Source: Muscardinus avellanarius (taxonomy: Eukaryota; Chordata; Mammalia; Rodentia; Gliridae). Taken from it: a stretch of 64,000 bases of DNA. The DNA lies in contig OY726565.1 in NCBI GenBank assembly GCA_963383645.1, forward strand, positions 35,321,529 through 35,385,528, read 5' to 3'. Shown here one piece after another: positions 24,229 through 36,089 of the stretch. The number at the start of each line of letters is the position of its first letter. Within the stretch, counting starts at the first letter, position 1. The notes below the pieces were generated by a model. It was not told the origin of the DNA. It searched no databases and saw nothing but the letters and a program-made list of their open reading frames with translations. Made by a program: the position numbers and the translations under genes.

Positions 24229-24782
24229 GTTAAGAATGTACTCTTAACTATGCACAAGCTTTGTATTATTACATACTTATCATGAAGCTATTGTTATATT
24301 ATCTTATATCATTAAATAATTTCCTCAAAACATTTTGGTATAATGCCAGTTTGGTTAGGTATTGATAATTCTAACCTGTATTTACTGTTGAGTACTCAGA
24401 ATTGGTTTCCAACCTACAATGCATAGAAGTATATCAGGAAATGTTCAAAAACTGGTTCTCTGAAACAAAAGCTCTAATTAGTATCATTTGTTTGTTTATT
24501 TCATTGGTATAAATATTTTCATTGTGTCAGAATATAAACAGCCAACATGGAGCCACTGAAGTAGAGTTGAAGAGAGATGTGTGCAGCAGCTCCCATGAGC
24601 AGAGGGACTGTTATTGGCTTCAGAACATTACTGAGCATGACTTTATTTGCTTCTTGCTTCCTGGTTGTTATTACTTGGGTGGGACTGTCCACATTGTCTT
24701 CTTTTTTCTTTCCCTGCTGGAGTGGAAATTAGGCATTTTATGGTAATTACTTAGTGACTACTCTTGAATATTTTGACATGCA

Positions 24783-24890
24783 AGCTGGTTCTAGTGAGAC
24801 ATGCCTGTAACCTCATCTGTTCAGGAGACTGAAGCAGGAGAATCATGAGGTGAGTTCAAGACCAACTTGAACAACCCTATCCCCAAAAGA
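24783..24890 (+). repeat. Old B1 monomer
   Basis: A diverged B1 arm alone: 'gagacatgcctgtaacctca', 'ggagactgaagcaggagaat', 'gagttcaagaccaacttgaa'. There is no ID arm. Confidence 0.65.
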
Positions 24891-25261
24891 AAATATTTTT
24901 AACTTGTATATTAACATATCAGACTAATCAATATCTTTTTATTCCTTCTGAATGATCTAGAAAATTTGAGGTTGCTTTAATTTTGACCCTTTCCCCAAGT
25001 TCCATGTCATTACTATCTGATATTTACTTTATGATTTGTAAGCCTCTCCAAATGAGTCAATATACACTTTTAGTGTTTACACTTTATTTTTCAGTGCCTA
25101 CTATTGTAACAGGTGTTTTTAAACTTCTTTGGGTCCCCTTAACATCATGTAGGTGTCTCAGGGACTGCTGATGTAAGAATAAGAAAATCCAAATAATTAG
25201 TATTCTATGCTCTCCTCTCAGCTCCCATCCTTTCACCCCTTGGCTGTTCTATTTCTAAGAT

Positions 25262-25400
25262 TCTCTTATTTTCAATTGAGATTTAATTTAAATATAATAA
25301 ATTCTATAGATTATAGTGTAAAGTTTTGACAAATGTATACATATGTGTAATAGCAACTCTGTAAAAAGATGAAGGCAACTTCAATATCTGAACCTCCCCA
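25262..25400 (-). mobile_element. Ancient L1 3' UTR fragment, antisense
   Basis: Short antisense L1M-like block: 'caattgagatttaatttaaa', 'aaagttttgacaaatgtata', then 'agatgaaggcaacttcaata'. Cut off by the SINE target site that follows. Confidence 0.45.
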
Positions 25401-25429
25401 TCCTCAGCCCCAGTCCAGAGCCTACTGCT

Positions 25430-25459
25430 TTTTTTTTTCTTTTCTTTTCTTTTCTTTTC

Positions 25460-25494
<35 letters not shown>
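25430..25494. repeat. (TTTTC)n pyrimidine tract, SINE tail
   Basis: About ten TTTTC units followed by a T run. It lies inside the TSD of the SINE at 25495-25676, so it is that SINE's A-rich tail expanded as (GAAAA)n on the minus strand. Confidence 0.93.
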
Positions 25495-25676
25495 GTGGTA
25501 CTGGGGTTCCTGGAAGCCCTTCTACCTCCGGGCTACACTTCCAGACCTATTTTTACATTTTTATTTGGAAACAGGGTCTCCTAAGCCAGCACGTGCGGCT
25601 GGCTTCGAACCTGCACGATCCTCCTGTCTCTGCCTCCCAAGCGCAGGGATTACAGGCGTGCGTCACCACGCCTGTC
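25495..25676 (-). repeat. B1-dID SINE, young subfamily A
   Basis: Signature blocks 'gtggtactggggttcctgga' and 'ggtctcctaagccagc'. The TSD is 'agcctactgcttt' (25419-25431) versus 'agtctactgcttt' (25679-25691), one mismatch. Confidence 0.95.
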
Positions 25677-26839
25677 CTAGTCTACTGCTTTCTAAGTGGC
25701 TGTGCTGTGCTACTCAGACACCATCTCCCCAAGCAGAGTATAATGTCAGTCTTATACAGGGTCTTGGGGAAGCAAGTTCACTGATAGGCAGATTTTCAGA
25801 TATGTCAGTGATTTCACATCACAGCTAATGTGTGGTTATTTGGATCTGATTGCTTCTTGTCTAGTAGTCAGATGCACAGTGACTGGAATGAGTCTTTTCT
25901 CTACTGGCTCAGTGTCAGAAAGGAAGTCTTTGGCTTTTGGTTGCTTTGCAAATACAAAGTGAATCAAAACTGGTTGATATAGCAGATTCAAAACTGCCTC
26001 TAGTGATTAATTTTTGTGATAACTGGGAAGCTGTCATTTATTAATCAGTTTAAAAATAAATCTGGATGCTTTATTTATATAGCAACAGAGGAATCCATCT
26101 TTTTCCAGGATGTGGTAATTCTCCCTCTTGATACTTCTGTGGGTTCTTTCTTGGTCAACTTTAGCAAAAAAAAATCAATAATTGCTGAGATTTTGCCCAC
26201 TATTATTGCTTCTCGTAGGTGTAATTTGTGATTAAGTATGATTTTTGCTTTGATTATTGATTATAATGATTATATTTTGCTTTTGTCTCTGAGCTTTTTG
26301 TTGAATTACGACAGAAAAGTGACTACAGAAAAGCATTCACATTCCTGGAAAACACATTAAATCAACTATAAAAAATAAATAATTAAGAATTGAATAGGAC
26401 TGATTTAACCCAATGAAAAAATGGGCAAGCATACTAAATAGACACTTTACAAAAGAAGAAATTCAAATGCCGAATAAATGCATGAAAAAATGCTCAACAT
26501 CATCAGCAATCAGAGAGATGAAAATAAAAACTATCTTGAGATTTTACCTAACTCCAATTAGAATGGTAATCATTCAAAGCACAAGCAAAAACAAATTCTA
26601 GCAAGGATGTGGAGAAGTGGGAACTCTAATACATTGTTTGTGGGATTGCAAATTAGTGTAACAACCTTGGAAAACAGTATAGAGGCTCCTCAGAAGAACT
26701 GGAACAAACCTACCATATGATCTAGCAATATCTCTTACGGGTATCTACCCAAAAGAATAGAAACCAAACTATCAAACTAATGTGTGCATATCTATGTTCC
26801 TAGCCTCACAATTCACAATTGCCAAACTATGGAACCAGC

Positions 26840-26953
26840 CAAGATGTCTATCAACAAATGAATGGATTACTAAACTATGGGATATGTACACAATGGCAAG
26901 ATGTCTATCAACAAATGAATGGATTACTAAACTATGGGATATGTACACAATGG
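26840..26953 (+). repeat. 57-bp tandem duplication inside L1 ORF2
   Basis: Two adjacent copies of a 57-bp segment (26840-26896 and 26897-26953), each ending 'gggatatgtacacaatgg'. The duplication preserves frame and repeats 19 residues ending 'WDMYTM'. Other L1 copies in the window have one unit. Confidence 0.93.
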
Positions 26954-27340
26954 AATTTTACTTAGCCATAAAGAACAACATTATGTCATTTGTGGGGAAA
27001 TGGATAGAACTAGAGAACATTAAGCTAAGTGATGTTAGTCAATAACAGAAAGTAAGAAATTATATGTAGAAGCTAGGGATATAAGGGGTCATAGGAGGAA
27101 CTCTGGATGAGGAAGGAGAAACCATAGATGAGCAAACAAGGGGACCTAACTGAAGGGGATAGAAAGGAGAAAGAGGGAAATTCCCTAATGTATATGATGT
27201 ACATTTATAAACATATTAAAGGCAATCACTAAGCCAAGCATGATAAGGAGGGAGGGGGAGAGAATGGAGTGGGAATTAAATAAGTGATGTGTGCATGTAT
27301 GCCTCTACCATTCTGTGCCCCATTAAGATGTATGACTACA

Positions 27341-27530
27341 GCCAGGCGTGGTGGTGCACGCTTGTAATCCCTGCGCTTGGGAGGCAGAGACAGGAGGATC
27401 GCGCAGGTTCGAAGCCAGCCACGCTGGCTTCAGAAACCCTGTTTCCAAATAAAAAGTATAAAATAGGTCTGGGAGTATAGCCTGGAGGTAGAAGGGTTTC
27501 CAGGAACCCCAGTACCACCACACACAAAAA
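27341..27530 (+). repeat. B1-dID SINE, young subfamily A, nested in L1
   Basis: Full length, from 'gccaggcgtggtggtgcacg' to 'ccccagtaccaccacacac'. The TSD is 'aagatgtatgactaca' (27325-27340) and 'aagatgcatgactaca' (27531-27546), duplicated from the L1 3' UTR. The SINE is therefore younger than the L1 that carries it. Confidence 0.96.
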
Positions 27531-27617
27531 AAGATGCATGACTACAATGCACCAATAATAAATTTAAAAAATAGCCATGTGAGATCTCTTAAAAAAAAAA
27601 AAAAGAATTGAATAGGA

Positions 27618-30420
27618 ACTTTGGAATAGACTCAAATGTTCTTGGTCTTGGCAAAGAGATCAGGGCCCAAGAACTTCCTTAGTCTACTTGAGATAGCTAA
27701 GCTAACATTTTTTTTCACTGATATGTAGACTGATCATTTCATGGTAGTATTAGTTAATATACAACAAGATAGCTATGCTAAGGGTGTATATTTTCCTTCA
27801 GTAGCCAAGAAAAAAATCCTATGTTATTTGATTACATATGTAAAAAATTTAAGGAATAAATACAAGAAGTTTATTTGGGGTTTACATTACTTATTATGAC
27901 ATTAAAATTATGGACCAAACTTTGGTTGTCCAATTACTCTGAAGTTTGTTTCACTAATTATTATTTCTCTTTTTAATTTAAAAGCTATAATTGCAAAAAT
28001 ATTAAAATATGTTGAAGTTAAATGAACTAATAATTTAGAGAACATACAGAAGGCAAATATGAATGCATATGAAACTGTGTTTTGGAAAGATAATACTAAT
28101 CACTGAAAATTCTTTGTTGAAAATCACATGCCATAATGCATAATGGAAATTGTTTAGAAATTGTAGAGAGGCTGCCAAAGTCTCCTGTTTGGTAAAAATC
28201 TTTAAAACATAAAGTAAACAATAATGGCATTCTATTTATAATAAGCTCACAATACCTCACAAAAATATGTACAACACATAAACAGCGTTTGAAAACCCTG
28301 AGAAATTGTTTTCCATTTTATTGTTTAATTTTCCTTGGGGAAAACATATTTTTATTATAAATTCACCTCTCATGAAGAATAAAGAATTGTTCATGTCATG
28401 AAAAGATGTGATATGATGCTATAGTATTTAGTCCACATGTTCACATGTTCCTTTCTCTTGTGAGGAAATCTCTGCTTTTAACATTAATACATTTTACACT
28501 TTAAGTTGTTAGCCTTATAGTAAGAATATTTTATATATGTATGATAGCAATATATAATTAAAGCTTGAAGGAACTAGAATTTTGTATTATGCCTTATTAT
28601 TTGCTATTTCCCCGAAACAAAAACATGCCTTTCACCATACCAGTAGTTTACATGTATGTAGGAAACTATGGTATTGGAGAGAAATGAGTTTAAAAGTAGT
28701 AAACTATCTGCAATTAGAATTAACACATCATAAAACAGTATCACATTTATATAATAAAATTTGGAGAACAAAATCCTTCTACCACAAATCTAAAATCCTG
28801 ACTTGTCTTAGAGAGTTCTTGACTCCTCCCAGAATTCACCAAAGGATTATGGGCAATTCATTATTTTGCTTGGAATTGCTTCTCAGATTACTTGGTGAGG
28901 TGCAGATGACCCAGCATAACACAGGTTATATAAACATGCACCTTTGTGAAAGATCAGGGTGGGAAGGTGCCCTGATTATCACTGATATCCTCTAAGGGCA
29001 CAAAAGAGCCAAGAGATGACAATGCAGGGAAACATCAGGAACAGAAAACCCAGAAAAGAGGTCACCTCATCTCAGCAGAACTAGTGTCAGACCACACTAG
29101 GGATGAAATCATGATTGCAGGAAGTATGCTCTGGGCTATTAATTACTATTACGGTATTATATCATGACATTATAATGTAACAAATAATATATCATTATAT
29201 AAAACTATAATAGCAATATAAATCATAGTATAATATAATGATATCATGAGCTAATAATAATAGTAAGGAATTAGTTATATTTCCTAATCAGCAAAATAAA
29301 ATGGGGTAATATTTACAGCTTCCCAATAAGGTTGTGTTGTCACAATAGAAGAAAATTGTGAGGTTTAACATCTGTTATATTATCCAAAGGAATGCAGTAA
29401 GATTGCAATAGGACTAGAGAATCTTGAAGATAAATTTCACTCACTCTGCAATTTTGTTTGGGCTTAACTCCAAGAAGTAGCAATCGTGTTTGGGGATTGT
29501 TTTCTACTTTTAAATGCAATGGAAAAGGTGAATAAGACTGTGGGCCAGATCTGGTCAAGTTAATAGTTGGTGGTTAGGAGAAAAAAAGGAAGAAAAAAGA
29601 CAAGATCAAAACCAGATTCAGGGAACCAGAAAAAAAAAAGTTATTTGGAGGAGTCAAATTACTTTGCTGGAGATATTTTTATATATATGAAACATTTTGA
29701 AGGATGAATGGCAAAACTTTAAGCAGGAGTTCAGAATGTGATATGCTCTATTAACAGTTGTATAAGACACCAATTACTGAGAAATTCAGATCTAGGCTTG
29801 TGTGTGGCCTCTGATATGTGAGGGGTCTCTAGTACATAGCCCAATGCCTGCTTCCTGTGACCACCTTTAAATAAAGTCTTTAGAAACTCATCATGGATAA
29901 AGTTCCCACACAACATTTTAGTGATTATTTACCAACTCTCATGAAACTTTCTCTTGGATCGAAGCAATATTTGATGTCCTGAAACTCTCAGATACGGAGT
30001 GCTGTGGAGCATGGCAATGTCAAGGCCTTCAGGGTCCTGACAGCGAGAGATGCCACAGCCCTTAATTTGCTCAGTTTAAGAAGTTGTCTTATTTAGAAAG
30101 ATAGAAAGGAATTCCCTTTGTTCTCTATTCCACTGAAAAGTTTTCAAAGATACAAGAGATAAACTTGCTGATTGAAAAACTGACTGTTCAGCTGAAATTC
30201 TCCTTTAATAAAAACTGTATAATGTTGAGTTGGAGGAAAGAAATGTGGTTTGCTTCTACCTCAGAGGAAAAGTACCAGAGCTTAGGAGCAAAGGGTTGAA
30301 AGACATACTTCCCAGCCAGTAGAGTTTACTGCAAACTGGGCACAAGCCTTATTTCCTCTAAATTGTTGCAGAGCTGGGTTGTGACAATTAACCATTTAGG
30401 TAATAAAGCAGTGAGTTGCT
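27618..30420. other. Long stretch with no recognised feature
   Basis: About 2.8 kb, AT-rich, without a family I can name. It contains a 137-codon open frame at 28582-28995 (+), with no recognisable domain and no codon-use contrast. A frame of that length is expected by chance in AT-rich DNA when all six frames are searched. A dense AT tract lies at about 29140-29270. Confidence 0.45.
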
Positions 30421-30424
30421 TAGT

Positions 30425-30478
30425 ATCTACCCCTCAGCATGACTATATTCATCTTAGCTCCACCCCCAGGCCTATTTT
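30425..30478 (-). repeat. B1-dID SINE, right-arm part (split by L1)
   Basis: An antisense ID-like arm ending 'tcttagctccacccccaggc' stops at the start of the L1. The matching linker and B1 arm reappear at about 31800-31936 on the far side. Confidence 0.7.
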
Positions 30479-31790
30479 AAAATTTATTTTTACTGGTGCA
30501 TTGTATTTATACATCATAATGGGCTAAAAAAATTTATAGACATACATGTTCTCATTGCCCAGTTAGCCCCTACCCAATTCCCACCCCATTACCTCCCCAT
30601 CTCTCCTTCCCATGCTTGGCTTAGTGGTTGACATGGATATGTTTGTTTAAGTATATTATGTGCTTTAGAGAGTTTCTTTCTTCCCTCCTTCTATCCGTTC
30701 AGTTAGGTTGCCTTATTTGTGCCTCTATAGGATTTCCTTTTTCATCTAGAGTTCCTCCTATGACCCATTTCTCCTTAGCTTTCACATATTAGGGAAAACA
30801 TCTTATTTCTTGTTATTTTTGTGACTGATTAATCTTGCTTAGCATAATGTCCTCCAGATCCATCCATTTCCCTAAAAATGATTAATTGTGTTTTTTTTAA
30901 TGGCCAAGTAAAATTCCATTGTGTACATATCCCACAGTTTTGTAATTCATTCATCTGTTGATGGATATCTTGGCTGGTTCCATAGTTTGGCTATGGTGAA
31001 TTGTGCAGCTATGGACATAGATACGCATGTATTAGTTTGGTAGTTTGGTTTCCTTTCTTTTGGGTAGATACCCAGAAGTGGTATTGCTGGGTCAAATGGT
31101 AAATTTGTTCCCATTCTTCTGAGGATTCTCCATAATGTTTTCCAAAGTGGTTGCACTAATTTGCATTCCCACCAACAATGTTTTAGAGTTCCCACTTCTC
31201 CACATCTCACCAGCATTTGTTGTTGTTTGTGTTTTGAATGATTACTATTCTAGTTGGGGTTAGGTGAAATCTCAGGGTAGTTTTGATTTGCATCTCTCTG
31301 ATTTCCAATGATGTTGAGCATTTTTTCATGCATTTATTGGCCATTTGAATTTCTTCTTTCATGAACTGTCTAGTTTTTTCACTTGCCCATTTTTGGATTG
31401 GATTTATTTTTTTAGTGTTGAGTTTCTTGAGTTCTCTGTATATTCTAGATATTAGTCCTCTATTGGAGTATTGGAGGCGTAGGTGGCAAAAATCTCCCAT
31501 TCTGTTGGCTCTCAATTAAGGTTCTTGACAGTTTCCTTTTCTGAGCAGAAGCTTTGCAGTTTCATACAGTCCCACAAATTGGTTTGCCTTTTAGTTTCTT
31601 GTGTCTTTGGGGTCTTGTTGAGAAAGTTTTTATCTGTGCCTATGTTGAGAAATTTTTATCTATGCAGTTTTGGACCTATTCCCTCTTCAAAGAGGAGCCT
31701 CAAGGTCTCTGGTCTAATTTCCAAGTCTTTGATCCATCTTGAATTGACTCTTGTGCAGGGTGAGAAAGTGGGGTTTATTTCCTTTTTATT
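30479..31790 (-). mobile_element. L1 3' fragment inserted in a SINE
   Basis: On the minus strand it runs from within ORF2 (about 31790) to the 3' UTR end at 30479, where 'ttactggtgcattgtattta' is the antisense of the family's terminal 'gcaccaataa'. ORF2 frames at 31207-31515 and 30947-31216 carry '[16 protein letters not shown]', '[17 protein letters not shown]' and '[11 protein letters not shown]'. A frameshift separates them. It is 5'-truncated, about 1.3 kb long. Confidence 0.92.
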
Positions 31791-31799
31791 TTTTTAGTC

Positions 31800-31936
31800 G
31801 TTTCTTTTTTTTGAAACAGGGTCTCACTGAGTTGTGAAGGGCCTCACTAAGTAGCTGAGGCTGTCCACAAACCACAATCCTCTGGTGTCCACCTCCTGAA
31901 TGCTGGGATCACAAGTGTGCACCACCATGCCTGGCT
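31800..31936 (-). repeat. B1-dID SINE, left-arm part (split by L1)
   Basis: Contains 'ttgaaacagggtctcactga' and antisense B1 to 'gcaccaccatgcctggctc'. Together with 30425-30478 it makes one dimer interrupted by the L1. Confidence 0.8.
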
Positions 31937-33192
31937 CATTTATCTTACCTTGTTCCATACAGAACTCCTCGAGTAAAATGGCAACTGAGTCCCATTGCAG
32001 ATTTAGATATGCTAAATGTTATCAAACTTTTAGGAATAAGTTTTATCTTAATCTCATGAATAATTTTAGTGTTAGGTTTTAAAATTATGATGGGTGCTCG
32101 AGATTGCTACATTTGCTTTGGAATATGGTATATGTCAATATTTGCAGTTTGAGGGCTCTGTGAAGATGTGGGAATGTATTGCTTACAAATGCCCAAATTT
32201 TCTTGTTCAGAAAATAATTGGGTATGATGCAAATATAATGACTATTGTTTTTAGCAAACATATGTTGGAACACACACAAATTGCAAATAAAAATGTTTAT
32301 GCTAGATTAAATCATACTTGTAATGAGATAACTGAAAATTACTTTATTATTTAGGAAAACTGTCTGCTAAAAATGAAAATTGGAAAATGCCACCATGATC
32401 GGAGGGACTCACAGAGATATTTCTTTATGATAGTTGACCAGCAAAAAAATAAAGTCTTAGAGTCACTTGGAAGATTATGGCAGAAATGAGAGTACACTAC
32501 CTACTTGCTCTGTTAAAAAACTATGAAACTTGTTCATTTGTTTAAAAAGTAGTTATTCTTCACAAAGTTAAATTTAATGTACTCATATAATTGAATACCT
32601 TGGAAGCAGAGATTTTCATCCTATGCCTTATGGTAACCCCCCTTGTACTTCTGAACTTATTATAAATGTACTTGCATACTTAATTATCTGAGACTGACAA
32701 TTTTCATTATGCTTCTTAACCCAGAGAAATAAAAGTCAGAATTATTCTTTTCTTCTCAAGGACATTATTCTTTTAAATATATCAACTTATTTATTCTATT
32801 ATGTGTGGCAGAAAATTGATTATTCTCATTGAAACATTGCTGGCACTGCAAAAATTAAGAGTTCCTTTTAAAGAATCCTAGAAATAGGTATTGATTGATA
32901 AATGACAATGCAGAAAAAGCCTTTAGATCAATGAAAGAAATAAAAATATGAGACTCACAGCTAGATATCACACTTATTTGGAATATATTATATAAAAATG
33001 AACTCCAGAAACCCCGGGGGCTCTTCACTAACCAAGCTATAAAAGGTCCTCACCAATATTTTTAAATGAAAATAAAAGGCCTTGAGATTTCCAAAAAGAT
33101 TTCAAAGAAATGAAAATTTGAAGGTGTACTTAGACAATGACCTCATAGTTGAATGAAAAAAGAGAAATAATTTAACATAAGCATTTATGTAA

Positions 33193-33195
<3 letters not shown>
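31937..33195. other. No recognised feature
   Basis: About 1.25 kb with no family or gene I can support. Confidence 0.4.

Positions 33196-33198
<3 letters not shown>

Positions 33199-33256
<58 letters not shown>
33199..33256. repeat. (TC)n microsatellite
   Basis: About 29 TC units, a perfect homopurine-homopyrimidine tract of the kind able to adopt triplex (H-DNA) structure. Confidence 0.95.
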
Positions 33257-33259
<3 letters not shown>

Positions 33260-33342
33260 TATAACAGTGACTGCTGTTTTACAAATAGATACAAATAAAG
33301 TGGAAGATATCCAGAGGTTTTTTTTTTTTTTTTTTTTTTTTT

Positions 33343-33541
33343 GCGGGTCTGGGGATGGAACCCAGAGGCATTCTACCTCCGAGCTACATCCCCTGCCCAA
33401 ATTTTTATTCTTTATTTTGAAACAGGGTATCACTGAGTTGCAAAGGGTCTCACTAAGTAGCTGAGGCTGTCCACAAATTGCGATCCTCAGGTCTCAGCCT
33501 CCCAAATGCTGCAATTACAAGCATGTGCCACCACACCCAGC
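33343..33541 (-). repeat. B1-dID SINE, subfamily B
   Basis: Full length with a T23 tail on the + strand. The TSD 'gatatccagag' is at 33306-33316 and 33542-33552. A further antisense B1 scrap ('tttctcagcctcccaagccc') lies at 33565-33630 and belongs to another copy. Confidence 0.94.
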
Positions 33542-33732
33542 GATATCCAGAGATTTTTTATGACCTCAATCCTCCTTTCTCAGCCTCCCAAGCCCTAGAA
33601 TGACAAACCTGTGCCACTATGCCGTGTCCAGAGATTTTCATACCAAAAGTTTCTTAGAAACAATGGCATACTAATGGTGTAGCTATATGAATCTATGTAA
33701 TTCTTTGGCTCTTACAATGTTCAATAATAACC

Positions 33733-33763
33733 TGCTATGGTGTGAATGTTTATCTTCCCAAAT
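33733..33763 (+). mobile_element. MaLR-type LTR, 5' part (split by L1)
   Basis: 'tgctatggtgtgaatgttta' followed by 'tcttcccaaat' is the start of a MaLR (MST/MLT1-like) LTR. It is interrupted by the L1 at 33764-35651 and continues at 35652. Confidence 0.6.
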
Positions 33764-35651
33764 ATTTTTAAATTTTTTATTGGTGCATTGTAGTCATACA
33801 TCTTAATTGGATACAAGATGATAGAGACATACATATACATATCATCCAATTAGCCCTTACCGAATTCCCACCACATTCCCTTCCCCTTCCTCATTCTCAT
33901 GCTTGACTTAGGGATTGACTTTGATATGTTTGTTAAAGTACTTCATGTTCATTAGAGAATTTCCCTTTTCCCACCTCCCATTCCCTCAAGTCACCTTATT
34001 TGCTCATCTATAGAATCTCTTTCTTCATCTAGAGTTCCTCCTATGTATGACCCATTTCTCTCTAGCTTTCGCATATTCAGGAAAGCATCTGATTTCTTAT
34101 TTTTTGTGATTGACTAATCTCACTTAGCATAATGTCCTCCAGTTCCATTCATTTTCCTGTAAATGATGTGTGTTTTTCTTATGGCTGAGTAAAATTCCAT
34201 TGTGTCCATATCCTACAGTTTTGAAATCCATTTATCGTTGATGGATATCTTGGCTGAATCCATAGTTTGGCAATGGTGAATTGTGCAGCTATGAACATAG
34301 ATATGCATGCATTAGTTTCATAGTTTGATTTCCTTTCTTTAGGGTAGATACCCAGAAGTGGTATTGCTGGAGCATATGATAAATTCGTTCCCATTCTTCT
34401 GAGGATCTTCCATACAGTTTTCCAAAGTGGTTGCACTAATTTGCAGTCCCAGCAAAAATGAATTCGAATTTCAATTCTCCATATCCTCGCAAGCATTTGT
34501 TGTTATTTGTGTTTTGAATTATTGCTATTCTAGTTGAAGTTAGGTGAAACCTCAGGATAGTTTTGATTCTTTACACCAACCATAAATCCACTGAGAAAGA
34601 AATCCAGGAAACACTTCCACTCAGGATTTTCCCAAAAAATAAAATACTTAGGAATAAACTTAACCAAAGAGGTAAAAGACCTCTACAAAGAAAATTATAA
34701 AACATTGAAAAAAGAAATCAAAGAAGACCGTAGAAGATGGAAGATCTGCCATGTTCATGGATAGGTAGAATAAATATCATCAAAATGGCTATACTTCCAA
34801 AAGTGATCTACAGATTCAACACAGTACTCATTAAATTACCAAGGTCATACTTTACAGACATAGAAAAAATCAGTTCTTAAATTCATTCGGAACAACAAAA
34901 AATTCAGAATAGCCAAAGTAGTTCTCAGCAACAAAAATTATGCAGGAGGAATCACAATATCTGACTTTAAACTATACTATAAAGCCATAGTAATAAAACA
35001 GCATGGTATTGGCACAAAAACAGATACATTGACTAGTGAAACAGAATAGAAGACTCAGAAACAAATCCATACACTTACAGCCAATTGATTTTGACAAAGG
35101 GGCCAAAAACATATAATGGAAAAAAGATAACCTGTTTAACAAATGGTATTGGCAATACTGGTTAACCATATGCAGAAAAATGGAAATAAATCTCACTTTC
35201 TCACCCTGCACAAGAGTCAATTCAAGATAGATGAAAGACTTGGAAATTAGACTAGAGACCTTGAGGCTCCTTGAAGAGGGGCATAGGTCCAACACTGCAA
35301 CACATAGGCACAGGTAAAACCTTTCTCAACAAGACCCCAAAGGCACAAGAAACTGGAAGCATGAAACTGAAGAGCTTTTGCTCAGGAAAGGAAACTATCA
35401 AGAACCTTAACCAAGAGTCAACAGAATGGGAGAAGATTTTTGCCACCTACTCCTTCATTAGAGGACTAATATCTAGAATATACAGAGAACTAAAAAAAGT
35501 CCACACAAAGAAAACAAGTAACCCAATAAAAAATGGACAAGTGAATTAAATAGGCACTTCACAAAGGAAGAAATTCAAATGGCCAATAAATGGATAAAAT
35601 ATGCTCAATACCATTAACAATCAGAGAGATGCAAATCAAAACTACCCTGAG
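33764..35651 (-). mobile_element. Twin-primed L1, about 1.9 kb
   Basis: The 3' UTR and ORF2 end (33764-34567) are on the minus strand. The upstream ORF2 part (34568-35651) is inverted to the + strand; its frame at 35271-35549 has '[20 protein letters not shown]'. Both segments meet in the same ORF2 region (the 'aaaactaccctgag' text), as expected for twin priming with a small overlap. Flanking 12-mers 'atcttcccaaat' (33752-33763) and 'atctccccaaat' (35652-35663) form the TSD within a MaLR LTR. Confidence 0.9.
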
Positions 35652-35985
35652 ATCTCCCCAAATTTGTATATTGTCAATGTACTAATACTAAAAGGTCAGG
35701 ACGATAAAAGGTGATTAGGCTGTGAAGGTTCCTCTCTTGTAGATTAGATTAAGACTCTCTTTATAAAAGAGGCTACATACAACCTTCAACTAATTTGTTC
35801 TCTTGCCCATCAGCTTTCTGTCATGGAAAGTTTCTTCAAGAAGAGCCTTCACCAATCAGGTAATGCCAACATCTTCGTCATGGACATTTGGCCTTTAAAA
35901 CTGTGAGCAAATAATTTCTGTTCTTCACAAATGACCCAGTCTCAGGCATTCTGTTATAGTAACACAAAACAGACCAGGACATCAG
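35652..35985 (+). mobile_element. MaLR-type LTR, 3' part
   Basis: Continues the LTR: 'aaggtgattaggctgtgaag', 'ttctgtcatggaaagtttct', 'aactgtgagcaaataatttc', 'acccagtctcaggcattctg', 'ttatagtaacacaaaacaga'. The order of blocks is that of MaLR LTRs. It is a solo LTR as far as I can see. Confidence 0.7.
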
Positions 35986-36089
35986 ACTGAAGCAACCCAC
36001 ACTGGATTGTGACATGAGTAAAAAGTAAGTTTTATTGTGTTAATTTGGGATTATCCATTATAACATTTTTTCCTCTGTACTAATACAAG

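Larger units (their letters stand above)
26400..27602 (+). mobile_element. L1 3' end with complete TSD and a nested SINE
   Basis: A 15-bp TSD, 'aagaattgaatagga', lies at 26385-26399 and 27603-27617. The body begins in ORF2 at about the '[20 protein letters not shown]' region, reads through the C-terminal block with frame breaks, and enters the 3' UTR at about 27040. It ends in the A tail at 27589-27602. A B1-dID SINE (27341-27530) sits in the tail. An in-frame tandem duplication of 57 bp occurs at 26840-26953. Confidence 0.95.

Noticed and set aside
28582..28995. 137-codon open frame on the + strand in a region without recognised repeats
   Set aside because: No domain, no recognisable motif, no splice context, and AT-rich codon content like its flanks. 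One such frame is expected by chance when all frames of 64 kb are scanned.
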